Positions 17,373-25,433 of a stretch of 64,000 nt of DNA are shown piece after piece. The position numbers and the translations under genes are program-made. The first letter of the stretch is position 1. Each line of letters starts with the position of its first letter. The stretch is from assembly GCA_026004435.1 (NCBI GenBank), contig BPJD01000003.1:91665-155664 (forward strand), in the 5' to 3' direction. The stretch comes from Patescibacteria group bacterium (lineage in GTDB: Bacteria; Patescibacteriota; Microgenomatia; UBA1406; GWC2-37-13). A model generated the notes under the pieces. That model ran no database searches. It had not been told where the DNA came from and was given only the letters and a program-made list of their open reading frames with translations.

Positions 17373-18808
17373 AAACATTAAAAACTGCTTTAGTTTCTTT
17401 TATATTGTTACTAGGAATAGCTGTCAGGCTTTACAACATTACAGCGCCTCTGGCAGATTATCATTCATGGAGACAGGTTGATACAGCATCAACTGCAAAA
17501 ATATTTGTAGAAGAAGGCTTTAATCTACTAGAACCGAAGTATCACGACTTATCTAATACCCAGTCTGGGCTTGATAATCCCAATGGCTATAGAATGGTTG
17601 AGTTTCCTCTTTATAACGCTGTATTTGCTTTTCTCTACCAACAGTTTAATCACTTTCAGATAGAGTTTTACGGAAGATTAATAAGTATTTTAGCTTATGC
17701 GGTTTCTGCAGTCATCATCTTTTACCTATTAAACAAAGAACTTAACTTTACAACAGCAGTTATTGGTCTGCTAAATTTTAGCTTTTTGCCGTTTATGGTT
17801 TTTTTCACACGAGTAGTTTTACCTGAACCAACAGCTATGGCGCTTGGTTTAACTGCTGTCTTTTTTGGCTACAGATTTTATAAAGCTAGGACAAAAAGAA
17901 AAGCAATTCTTTTTTATACATTATCTTTAATCTGTTTTGCAGTAGCAATTTTAGTTAAACCAACCGCTGTTTTTTTGGGAATAATTCTGCTCTATTACTT
18001 CAGCAGAAGATATGATATCTTTGTTTTTACCAGACCACAGTTTTATCTTTATTTTCTGCTTTCAATAGTTCCCTTTATTCTTTGGCGAATTCATATTGCC
18101 AAATACCCAGAAGGCATTCCAGCAAGCACTTGGCTGTTAACAAGCGTCCAAACTTCATCAGGACCTCAACAAATATTTTTTAAACCAGCTTTTTTTTACT
18201 GGATAATCTTTGAAAGAATTACTAATTTAATTTTAGGAGGTTTATTGGTCTTTTATTTTATCTATGGAATTATTAAAAACAACAGTTGGTTTGTAAGAAT
18301 ATTCTTAATTAGTATGACTGCGTATTTATTAGTCTTTCAAGGCGGCAATGTCCAGCATGAGTATTATCAAACATTAATCTTTCCAGCAGTATCAATAATT
18401 ACAGCCGCAGGATTTTACAGCTTTAGCAAAGAATTAAAGAACAAGACTTTATCGATCTTAATCTTTATAATACTCTTTGGTTTTTCTATTTATTTTTCTT
18501 TTGTTAAAGTAAAAGGATATTATAGAATTCCTCCTGATTTGGTCAGCTATAGTAAAATTATAGAAAAAGTAACTGAACCCAACAGCAATATAGTAACTGA
18601 CAGAAACGGAGACACAACTTTGCTTTATTTATCAAACAGAAAAGGCTCTGCAGTTTTAATAGAAGACATTAACAAACTAAAGCAGTATAACTATAAATAC
18701 ATAGTATTAACCAACAAAGACAAAAAACAAGAGCTCATTGATAAATACTCCCAAAATTTAAAGGAGGTATTTACAAGTGATGAATTGACAATTCTTGAGA
18801 TTTTATGA
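17369..18808 (+). CDS. GT39/ArnT-like membrane glycosyltransferase
   Basis: The 479-residue GT-C-type protein has about 11 membrane segments and the first-loop motif DYHSWRQVDTAS, where the acidic residue is in the position used by PMT/ArnT enzymes, followed by FFTRVVLPEPTAM. Such proteins take sugar from a polyprenyl-phosphate donor on the outer face of the membrane. Start and end each lie in a 4-nt ATGA overlap with the neighbours, so it is translationally coupled within the operon. Confidence 0.82.
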   Translation: MKTLKTALVSFILLLGIAVRLYNITAPLADYHSWRQVDTASTAKIFVEEGFNLLEPKYHDLSNTQSGLDNPNGYRMVEFPLYNAVFAFLYQQFNHFQIEFYGRLISILAYAVSAVIIFYLLNKELNFTTAVIGLLNFSFLPFMVFFTRVVLPEPTAMALGLTAVFFGYRFYKARTKRKAILFYTLSLICFAVAILVKPTAVFLGIILLYYFSRRYDIFVFTRPQFYLYFLLSIVPFILWRIHIAKYPEGIPASTWLLTSVQTSSGPQQIFFKPAFFYWIIFERITNLILGGLLVFYFIYGIIKNNSWFVRIFLISMTAYLLVFQGGNVQHEYYQTLIFPAVSIITAAGFYSFSKELKNKTLSILIFIILFGFSIYFSFVKVKGYYRIPPDLVSYSKIIEKVTEPNSNIVTDRNGDTTLLYLSNRKGSAVLIEDINKLKQYNYKYIVLTNKDKKQELIDKYSQNLKEVFTSDELTILEIL

Positions 18809-20001
18809 AAAAAAAGATTTTGATGATAACTCCTTATGTGCCCTACCCTCCAGCCTCAGGCGGACAAATCAGAACGCTTAATCTGCTTAAGTATTTAAAG
18901 AAAAACAATGACATAACACTGGTTTGTCTTTATAAAACTCAAACTGAAAAACATCTGGCAAAAAAACTTAAAAATTACTGTAAAGAATACTATTTATGCA
19001 AAAGGCCAGAATCACCTTGGCAGTTAAATCTAATTTTAAGGACTGGGTTTTCTACTAAACCGTTTTTAATCACCAGAAACTACTCCCAAGAAGCCAAAGA
19101 ACTAATAAGAAAAATTCTAAAGAGCGAAAAATACTCAGCAATTCATGCTGAGACTTTTTACACTATGCCTCACCTGCCTGAGACTAATCTGCCTGTTATT
19201 TTGGTTGAACAAACAATTGAGTACAATGTCTACAAACACTTTGTAGACACTCTGCCAGTTGGAATAAAACATCTGCTTTACATAGATATTTACAAACTAA
19301 AAAAATGGGAAAAGTATTTTTGGAAAAAAGCGAATATTGTAGCCTGCGTTAGTCCAAGCGATCAAAAAGAAATCCTAAAAATAGACAAAAATATTAAAAC
19401 AGTACTAATTCCCAACGGAGCAGGCGATGAGATGTTTGTGAAAACATTGCCTAAATTTGAACAAAAACAAAAAAACTTATTATTTGTTGGCAACTTTCTT
19501 TGGCTGCAAAATACAGAAGCAGCCAATTTTATAATTGATAAAATCGCTCCCAAACTGCTAAAGTTTAAAGATTTAAAAATTGTTATAGCCGGACAAAACA
19601 TTAAGCAAAATTTTAATAAAAAAACACTGAAAAATTTAAGCTTAGTAGAGATTAAGCCAGAGGATTCCAAAACAATAAAAGAGCTTTACAAGAACTCATT
19701 TGCTTTTATCTCACCTATTCAGGGACCGGGAGGAACACGGCTTAAGATCTTAGGAGCTATGGCATCAGGTCTGCCAATTATAGGAAGCAAAGTCTCTGTA
19801 GCAGGACTAAATGTGAAAAAAGACAAAGAGTATATTTTGGCAGAACAACCTAATGATTACTTAAAGGCAGTAGAACTGCTTATGAATAATAAAAAACTTT
19901 ACGAGACTATTCAAAAAAACGCCTACAAAAAAGCTGTTGAAGAATATAGCTGGAAAAACATTGCCCGCAAGCTAAACCAAATTTATAATTCACTTACATA
20001 A
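18805..20001 (+). CDS. Family 4 glycosyltransferase
   Basis: The 398-residue GT-B enzyme starts KILMITPYVPYPPASGGQI, the glycine-rich acceptor-side loop of GT4 enzymes. Its C-terminal half contains NLLFVGNFLW and the donor-side GPGGTRLKILGAMASGLP segment with the E-x7-E region modified. Such enzymes transfer sugar from a nucleotide donor to a glycan on the cytoplasmic side of the membrane. Coupled to the previous gene through ATGA; the next gene begins 2 nt after its stop. Confidence 0.88.
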   Translation: MKKKILMITPYVPYPPASGGQIRTLNLLKYLKKNNDITLVCLYKTQTEKHLAKKLKNYCKEYYLCKRPESPWQLNLILRTGFSTKPFLITRNYSQEAKELIRKILKSEKYSAIHAETFYTMPHLPETNLPVILVEQTIEYNVYKHFVDTLPVGIKHLLYIDIYKLKKWEKYFWKKANIVACVSPSDQKEILKIDKNIKTVLIPNGAGDEMFVKTLPKFEQKQKNLLFVGNFLWLQNTEAANFIIDKIAPKLLKFKDLKIVIAGQNIKQNFNKKTLKNLSLVEIKPEDSKTIKELYKNSFAFISPIQGPGGTRLKILGAMASGLPIIGSKVSVAGLNVKKDKEYILAEQPNDYLKAVELLMNNKKLYETIQKNAYKKAVEEYSWKNIARKLNQIYNSLT

Positions 20002-20003
20002 AA

Positions 20004-21152
20004 ATGATAACTCTGGACATTTCTCAATCTGTCTATAAAGGAACAGGATCTGCTAGATTCATAACAGATCTTACAAAAACAATTCTAGATTATTCTGATA
20101 ATGAGTTTTTTTCTTTTTTTTTCTCTGGATTAAAACAGAAGTTAGATAATAGTATTCAAAAATCAATTAAAGCAAAAAAGTTTAAACTGTACAGATTCTT
20201 TCTCCCACCAAAACTTTTGAGCTTTATCTGGAACCAGATGCATATTCTGCCTGTTGATTTTTTTATAAAAACAAAGGTATTTTTAAGTTCAGATTGGACA
20301 GAACCTCCAACAATCAACTGCAAAAAGGCGACTATACTCCATGACCTTGCTTTTCTAAGATTTCCCAATGTGATTCACCCGCTTATTTTAAAAACTCAAA
20401 GACAAAGACTTAAATGGATTATCAAAGAAAGCAGTTTGATAATAACTGATGCTACAGCAACTGTTTCTGACATCAAAACACTAATACCAAAACATAAAAA
20501 AATCTTAGGATTATCTGAAACTGATTTAGACAGACTTGAAAAAGAGATTAAAGTAGAAGTTGTTTATCCGGGAGTGAAAATTCCCAAGATTAACCATCAC
20601 AAGGCTGAACTAATACTAAAAAAGTTTGGACTTAAACCAAACTCATACTTTTTAAGCGTAGGCAAAATTGAACCAAGAAAAAACCTAAAAAGATTAATCA
20701 CTGCCTTCAATCAAATAACAACAAAAAAGAAATTAATTATTGTTGGACCTGAAGGCTGGGACAAACTTAAACAAGAGCGCATTAATCGTGATAACATAAT
20801 CTTTACAGGATTTATCACAGATAACGAGTTATTCAGCTTATACGCAAATGCCTATGCCTTTGTCTTTGCCTCAATCTGGGAAGGGTTTGGCTACCCACTA
20901 ATAGAAGCAGGGTTATCAAAAACACCAATAATCTGCTCTAATATTGAGATATTTAATGAACTTATTGGCAAGAATGCACTGTATTTTAACCCCAAAAACA
21001 CAAAGGATATTGCTGAAAAACTTCAACTGGCAGAACAAAACCCCAACCTGATCAACAAAAACATTCAGCCTGCTTATAACTTAAGCCAAAAATATAACTG
21101 GAAAAATTATTATAATTCATTTAAACAAATTTTAATAAATCTTTGCCGATGA
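20004..21152 (+). CDS. Family 4 glycosyltransferase (mannosyltransferase-like)
   Basis: The 382-residue GT-B enzyme has the N-terminal DISQSVYKGTGSARF loop, the inter-domain SVGKIEPRKNLKRLI motif and the donor-site ASIWEGFGYPLIEAGL motif with both conserved glutamates. The SVGKIEPRKN type is common among mannosyltransferases of the WbaZ/MtfB group, but the sugar cannot be read from sequence. Its stop overlaps the start of the next GT4 gene (ATGA at 21149). Confidence 0.9.
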   Translation: MITLDISQSVYKGTGSARFITDLTKTILDYSDNEFFSFFFSGLKQKLDNSIQKSIKAKKFKLYRFFLPPKLLSFIWNQMHILPVDFFIKTKVFLSSDWTEPPTINCKKATILHDLAFLRFPNVIHPLILKTQRQRLKWIIKESSLIITDATATVSDIKTLIPKHKKILGLSETDLDRLEKEIKVEVVYPGVKIPKINHHKAELILKKFGLKPNSYFLSVGKIEPRKNLKRLITAFNQITTKKKLIIVGPEGWDKLKQERINRDNIIFTGFITDNELFSLYANAYAFVFASIWEGFGYPLIEAGLSKTPIICSNIEIFNELIGKNALYFNPKNTKDIAEKLQLAEQNPNLINKNIQPAYNLSQKYNWKNYYNSFKQILINLCR

Positions 21153-22261
21153 TAATTGCAATAGAAGGCAATGAAGCCAATACAAACATTAGGGTAGGCG
21201 TATCAAACTACTGCTATTACCTGATTAAAGAGTTTTCCAAAATCAAAACCAACAACATTAAATTCAATGTCATTTTGAAAAACGATCCAGTTTCAGATCT
21301 TCCAGTTGCCAATAACCAACTTCAGTACCAGATAGTAAAGGGAAGCCCTATGTGGTTAAGATTCTGGGTAAGCCTGCACTTGTTAAAAAAAAGATTGCTT
21401 AACAGCTATAATCTTTATTTTGCTCCAGCCCATTACACTCCAAAGTTTATTTTTTTTCCATTGGTTGTCACTATACATGATCTTGCTTATCTTTACTTTC
21501 CAGATGAGTTTAAAAAAATTGATTTATATAAACTTAACAACTGGACGAAAGAGTCTGTGCTTAAAGCCAAACAAATCATAGCTGTTTCTAAAACAACCAA
21601 AAAAGACCTGATTAAAAATTATCAAATTCAGGAAGACAAAATTAAAGTAATTTACAATGGCTTTACTCAGCCCAAAGACGATTACAAAACTGAAAAATTA
21701 AGTTTTAACTTAGCTGAAAAAAAGTACTTTATTTTTATTGGAACTCTGCAGCCTCGTAAAAACATTACCAGATTAATTAAGGCATTTGAGGTCTTTAAAG
21801 ACAGAACAGGTTCTGACTTTAAATTAGTCATAGTAGGTAAAAAAGGCTGGTTTTACGACAAAATTTTTCATCAAACCAATCAAAGCAAGTATAAATCAGA
21901 TATAATCTTTACAGATTATGTTGAAGATAAAGTAAAAAACAGACTTCTGCAAACTGCTTTTGCCTATATTAATCCAGGGCTTTATGAAGGTTTCGGTATG
22001 CCTATACTCGATGCTTTTTATTTTAAGATACCTACAGCTGTAAGTTTCACAGGAGCTCTGCCTGAGGTAGGAGGAAAAGCAGTTGAGTACTTTAATCCAT
22101 ATCAAGTTCAGGATATTGCCAAATCAATGTATGATCTTTTTCAATACCCAAGACTCAGACAAAACCTAATTAAAGAAGGGACTAACAGACTTAAAGAGTT
22201 TAGCTGGAAAAATACTGCAGAAAAAACATTAGAAGTTTTTATTGCCAATGCCAAAGTTTGA
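21149..22261 (+). CDS. Family 4 glycosyltransferase
   Basis: The 370-residue GT-B enzyme contains FIGTLQPRKNITRLI and the donor site NPGLYEGFGMPILDAF with both glutamates. It is similar to the preceding gene, so the two probably arose by duplication and extend the same glycan. The ATG at 21149, overlapping the upstream stop as ATGA, is preferred to an in-frame TTG at 21143. It overlaps the FemAB gene by 14 nt. Confidence 0.9.
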   Translation: MIIAIEGNEANTNIRVGVSNYCYYLIKEFSKIKTNNIKFNVILKNDPVSDLPVANNQLQYQIVKGSPMWLRFWVSLHLLKKRLLNSYNLYFAPAHYTPKFIFFPLVVTIHDLAYLYFPDEFKKIDLYKLNNWTKESVLKAKQIIAVSKTTKKDLIKNYQIQEDKIKVIYNGFTQPKDDYKTEKLSFNLAEKKYFIFIGTLQPRKNITRLIKAFEVFKDRTGSDFKLVIVGKKGWFYDKIFHQTNQSKYKSDIIFTDYVEDKVKNRLLQTAFAYINPGLYEGFGMPILDAFYFKIPTAVSFTGALPEVGGKAVEYFNPYQVQDIAKSMYDLFQYPRLRQNLIKEGTNRLKEFSWKNTAEKTLEVFIANAKV

Positions 22262-23234
22262 GATTCTAGACAGTAATATCAGCATTGATGAGTATGAAAA
22301 CCATACCTTTCACCCTATGCAGTCGTATTACTGGGGACAGGCAAGACTTAAGACAGGTGTTGAGGTTGTCAGATTTGCCAAATTGACAAACAAGAATATT
22401 AACTCTGTTTACCAAATGACCATTCATAAACTGCCTTATCTAAACTGGAAACTAGGTTATCTGCCTAGACATACTGATTTAGATAAAGAACTTCTAACAT
22501 TTCTTGAGGGTTTTGCTAAAAAAAATAATTTGTTTTTAATCAAACTTGAACCTTATATTTTCACAACAGACAACTACCAATTACCAAAACAAAACAACCT
22601 GATTAAATCCAGTATTCCTTTATTTCCAGACTGGACGCAGATGCTTGACTTAAAGCCGACTGAGTCTCAGTTATTAGCCAAGTTTAAATCTAAAACACGC
22701 TACAATATCAGATTAGCTCAAAGAAAAGGAGTTGTTGTAAAAGAAATGTCAGATGACAAAGGATTTGAGATCTTCAGCAGACTTTATTTTCAAACCTGTC
22801 AGAGACAAAACTACAAAGGACATAACAGGAATTATCATAAAGCAATCTGGAATAACCTTAAAAACAAAATAGCCCATATATTAATAGCTTTTTATATGAA
22901 CGAACCATTAAGCGCTTATGAATTATTTTTGTACAAAAACAGACTCTACTACCCTTATGGCGGATCCAGCTATAAGCACAGAAATCTTATGGCAAGCAAC
23001 CTGCTTATGTGGGAGACAATCAGGTTTGGAAAACGCAATAAGGCTGAAATCTTTGATCTGTGGGGATCATTGCCTCCAGACTACGATCTTAATGATCCTT
23101 GGGCGGGCTTCACAAGGTTTAAGCAAGGATACGGCACAGAGTTTGTCCAGACTATTGGCAGTTGGGATCTGGTTATAAACAACCTAAAGTATCAGATCTT
23201 CAAACAGCTATGGAGATTTAGAAAATCAGTTTAA
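22248..23234 (+). CDS. FemAB-family peptidoglycan bridge aminoacyltransferase (first copy)
   Basis: The 328-residue protein has the two-lobed GNAT-like FemX/FemAB fold signatures: an early HPMQSYYWGQ motif, KFKSKTRYNIRLAQRKGVVV in the middle, and the C-terminal DLWGSLPP and GFTRFKQGYG motifs. FemAB enzymes use aminoacyl-tRNA to add bridge amino acids to the lipid II stem peptide. Its place at the end of a glycan operon also allows modification of another acceptor. ATG at 22248 is preferred over an upstream TTG. A second FemAB gene is at 32212. Confidence 0.87.
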   Translation: MPKFEILDSNISIDEYENHTFHPMQSYYWGQARLKTGVEVVRFAKLTNKNINSVYQMTIHKLPYLNWKLGYLPRHTDLDKELLTFLEGFAKKNNLFLIKLEPYIFTTDNYQLPKQNNLIKSSIPLFPDWTQMLDLKPTESQLLAKFKSKTRYNIRLAQRKGVVVKEMSDDKGFEIFSRLYFQTCQRQNYKGHNRNYHKAIWNNLKNKIAHILIAFYMNEPLSAYELFLYKNRLYYPYGGSSYKHRNLMASNLLMWETIRFGKRNKAEIFDLWGSLPPDYDLNDPWAGFTRFKQGYGTEFVQTIGSWDLVINNLKYQIFKQLWRFRKSV

Positions 23235-23273
23235 TAACTTTAACTGATTTGTTAAAAAACAGCCAAATTAGAC

Positions 23274-24137
23274 TTACTCTGATTTTTTATTTTCCAGACT
23301 AGAATCTAGACCAAGCAGATTAATTAACTGAGCATTACTGGGAATAATATACTTTACATTTTTAGCTAAGGTTTCTCTGGCTGTCTCAAACTGTTTCCAA
23401 GCTTTGGCATTGTCTTTAAAATGTAGATTAGCTGAGTGAGATACCATCTCAATAGCCTTAGCTTGAGCTTGAGCCTTTAAGGCAATGGCCTGAGCCTCAC
23501 CTTGGGCTTCAAGCACTTGTTTTTCTTTTTTACCTTCTGCTTCTAAAATCTGACTTTGCTTAACTCCTTCAGCCTTTAAAATCATTGCTCTCTTTTCTCT
23601 TTCTGCCTTCATCTGCATACTCATAGCCTCAGATATTTCTATTGGAGGATCAATCTTTTGCACCTCTACTCTAGTTATTTTTACACCCCAGTTGTTAGTT
23701 GCTTCATCTAAAACATCTCTTAAGTTCTCGTTAATTATATCTCGCGCTACTAAAGTTTCATCTAAGGTTTTATCACCAATAATATTTCTAAGATTGGTTT
23801 GGGCCAGAGTTGTTGCAGCATAATTAAAATCCTCAACCTCAAACTCTGCTTTTACAGGATCAACAACTTTGTAATAGATAACAGCATCAACCTCAACTGT
23901 TACATTATCCTGAGTAATTACTTTTTGAGGCTCGACATTAATAACTTTTTCTCTTACATCAACATTAATAACTGAGTCTAAAAAAGGAAAAATAAAGTTT
24001 ATGCCCGGCTGTAACAGTCTATGGTACTTGCCAAAACGCATAACAATACCACGCTCAAACTGCCTGACAATAACAATAGATTTAACTAAAGCTATAATAC
24101 CTAAAACAGAAATAACAAAATAAAAACCAAAATCCAT
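23274..24137 (-). CDS. SPFH/band 7 membrane scaffold protein (stomatin-like)
   Basis: The 287-residue protein has an N-terminal membrane anchor (about residues 5-22), then a band 7 domain with QFERGIVMRFGKY and VREKVINVEPQKVITQDNV. A long alanine/glutamate-rich coiled coil (KAEGVKQSQILEAEGK and similar) completes the flotillin/stomatin architecture. Such proteins form oligomeric membrane microdomains and affect membrane proteases. It follows a NfeD gene by 2 nt, the classic stomatin-NfeD pair. Confidence 0.9.
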   Translation of the reverse strand: MDFGFYFVISVLGIIALVKSIVIVRQFERGIVMRFGKYHRLLQPGINFIFPFLDSVINVDVREKVINVEPQKVITQDNVTVEVDAVIYYKVVDPVKAEFEVEDFNYAATTLAQTNLRNIIGDKTLDETLVARDIINENLRDVLDEATNNWGVKITRVEVQKIDPPIEISEAMSMQMKAEREKRAMILKAEGVKQSQILEAEGKKEKQVLEAQGEAQAIALKAQAQAKAIEMVSHSANLHFKDNAKAWKQFETARETLAKNVKYIIPSNAQLINLLGLDSSLENKKSE

Positions 24138-24139
24138 AA

Positions 24140-24580
24140 TTATTTTTTAGAAATTTTTAATGTTACTCCTTCTACTGCATCAATTTTAACAGATTCTTTT
24201 TCAGAAACTTTTTGATCTGACTCAAACCTCCATTTCTCAGATCCTACTAAAATTAGGCCTGATTTTTTATCAGCATTTAGTTTGACAATAGAACCAGTCC
24301 TGCCGATTAAACTATCTACATTTGTCTTATGAGTAGCCACAGCAACCTTTTGTTTAATTAACTCCCTGCCAAAAATTACATATAAAAAAGAAAGTATAAA
24401 GATTGATACCAGCCCAGTGTAAGGATAGTCAATCAATCTTTGCAAAAATGACGAGATTATAAAATTTAATCCAACGAAAAACAGATCTAGACCTGTATCC
24501 ACTCCTACAATCAACTCAAGTATAATCAAGAGCAGTCCTATATATATATAAAGATCTGGGTTAGCAAAAAACTCAATCAT
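24140..24580 (-). CDS. NfeD-like membrane protein
   Basis: The 146-residue short NfeD protein has three to four membrane segments and a C-terminal OB-fold domain (about residues 85-146, with LIGRTGSIV and LVGSEKWRFES). NfeD partners stomatin-type proteins, here the SPFH gene immediately downstream. It lacks the ClpP-like protease domain of long NfeD proteins. A TAAAAT box (24592-24587) stands 6 nt before its ATG. Confidence 0.85.
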   Translation of the reverse strand: MIEFFANPDLYIYIGLLLIILELIVGVDTGLDLFFVGLNFIISSFLQRLIDYPYTGLVSIFILSFLYVIFGRELIKQKVAVATHKTNVDSLIGRTGSIVKLNADKKSGLILVGSEKWRFESDQKVSEKESVKIDAVEGVTLKISKK

Positions 24581-24586
24581 AACAGT

Positions 24587-24592
24587 ATTTTA
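24587..24592 (-). promoter_or_regulatory. -10 box of nfeD-SPFH
   Basis: TAAAAT on the minus strand preceded by GG and separated by 6 nt from the nfeD start codon. No good -35 is visible. The spacing matches the other leaderless-type promoters in this window. Confidence 0.4.
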
Positions 24593-24602
24593 CCAAATAA
24601 AG

Positions 24603-25433
24603 TTAAATTTGATCAGACAAAGATTTTAAAATATCTAGATTTTTTTTATCAGGGCCTTTATTGTCAAAGCCCGGAGTCTCAATAATCATTGGCAGCTGTC
24701 TAAACTCATTAATTGATAAGATATTCATAAAACCTTTTTTGCCAATACTGCCTTTGGTAAGGTTCTCATGTCTGTCCCTTAAAGAACCTAAAGGATCCTT
24801 GCTGTCATTAAGGTGCCACAAAATAAGTTTATCTTTACCTATTAAGTCATTAAATCTCTGCCAATAAGCTGACAATTGGTCAAAATCAGTTAGATCTATA
24901 CCTGCAGAAAACAAGTGACAAGAATCCAGACAAACCTTAACCCGCTCTGAGTTAAGTTTTTCAAGTATTAAAGCTATCTCCTCCAGATCTTTACCTATTT
25001 TTCTATTGCCTGCATTTTCAATTATAAAATAGGTATTAGGATTAGTTTCAGCTAAAACCTGCTTAATATTGGCAATTAGCAGATCATAATCTTTGTCATT
25101 GTTTTTAAACGAACCTAAATGCACAACACTTCCTACAATACCCATCTTTGATGCAAGATTAAGCTCATTTATTAACAGCCTTACTGATTTTTTACCAGTC
25201 TCTTGATTATCTGCTAAATTAATTAGATATGAAGCATGAAAAAACACAGGCGAGACAGAGTACTCTAATTTTGTCTCAATAAAAGAGTTAATTTGCTCTT
25301 GAGTAAACCCTTTAAAACTCCAACTTCGAGGAGAAGTTGAAAAAATCTGCAAACAATTGCCGCCTTTGGCTGCAATATCTTTAACTGCAAAATCAAGGCC
25401 CTTTGATATGGATAGATGAGCTCCGATCAACAT
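24603..25433 (-). CDS. nfo: Endonuclease IV (AP endonuclease)
   Basis: The 276-residue TIM-barrel enzyme begins MLIGAHLSISKG and has the metal-ligand motifs HLGSF, ENAG, CLDSCHLFSAG, WHLNDSK and IETPG in order. It cleaves DNA 5' of abasic sites in base-excision repair, producing the next substrate after a uracil-DNA glycosylase such as the one at 46403. Its ATG shares one base with the stop of the large surface-protein gene (TAATG), so translation is coupled. Confidence 0.95.
   Translation of the reverse strand: MLIGAHLSISKGLDFAVKDIAAKGGNCLQIFSTSPRSWSFKGFTQEQINSFIETKLEYSVSPVFFHASYLINLADNQETGKKSVRLLINELNLASKMGIVGSVVHLGSFKNNDKDYDLLIANIKQVLAETNPNTYFIIENAGNRKIGKDLEEIALILEKLNSERVKVCLDSCHLFSAGIDLTDFDQLSAYWQRFNDLIGKDKLILWHLNDSKDPLGSLRDRHENLTKGSIGKKGFMNILSINEFRQLPMIIETPGFDNKGPDKKNLDILKSLSDQI

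Noticed and set aside
17369..18808. Alternative genetic code with UGA as glycine
   Set aside because: TGA ends several genes at ATGA junctions exactly where the next gene starts, and reading through would disrupt this packing.
23460..23620. CRISPR-like or tandem repeat in the SPFH gene
   Set aside because: The repeated AGC/CTT pattern encodes the Ala/Glu/Lys coiled coil; there are no regular spacers.
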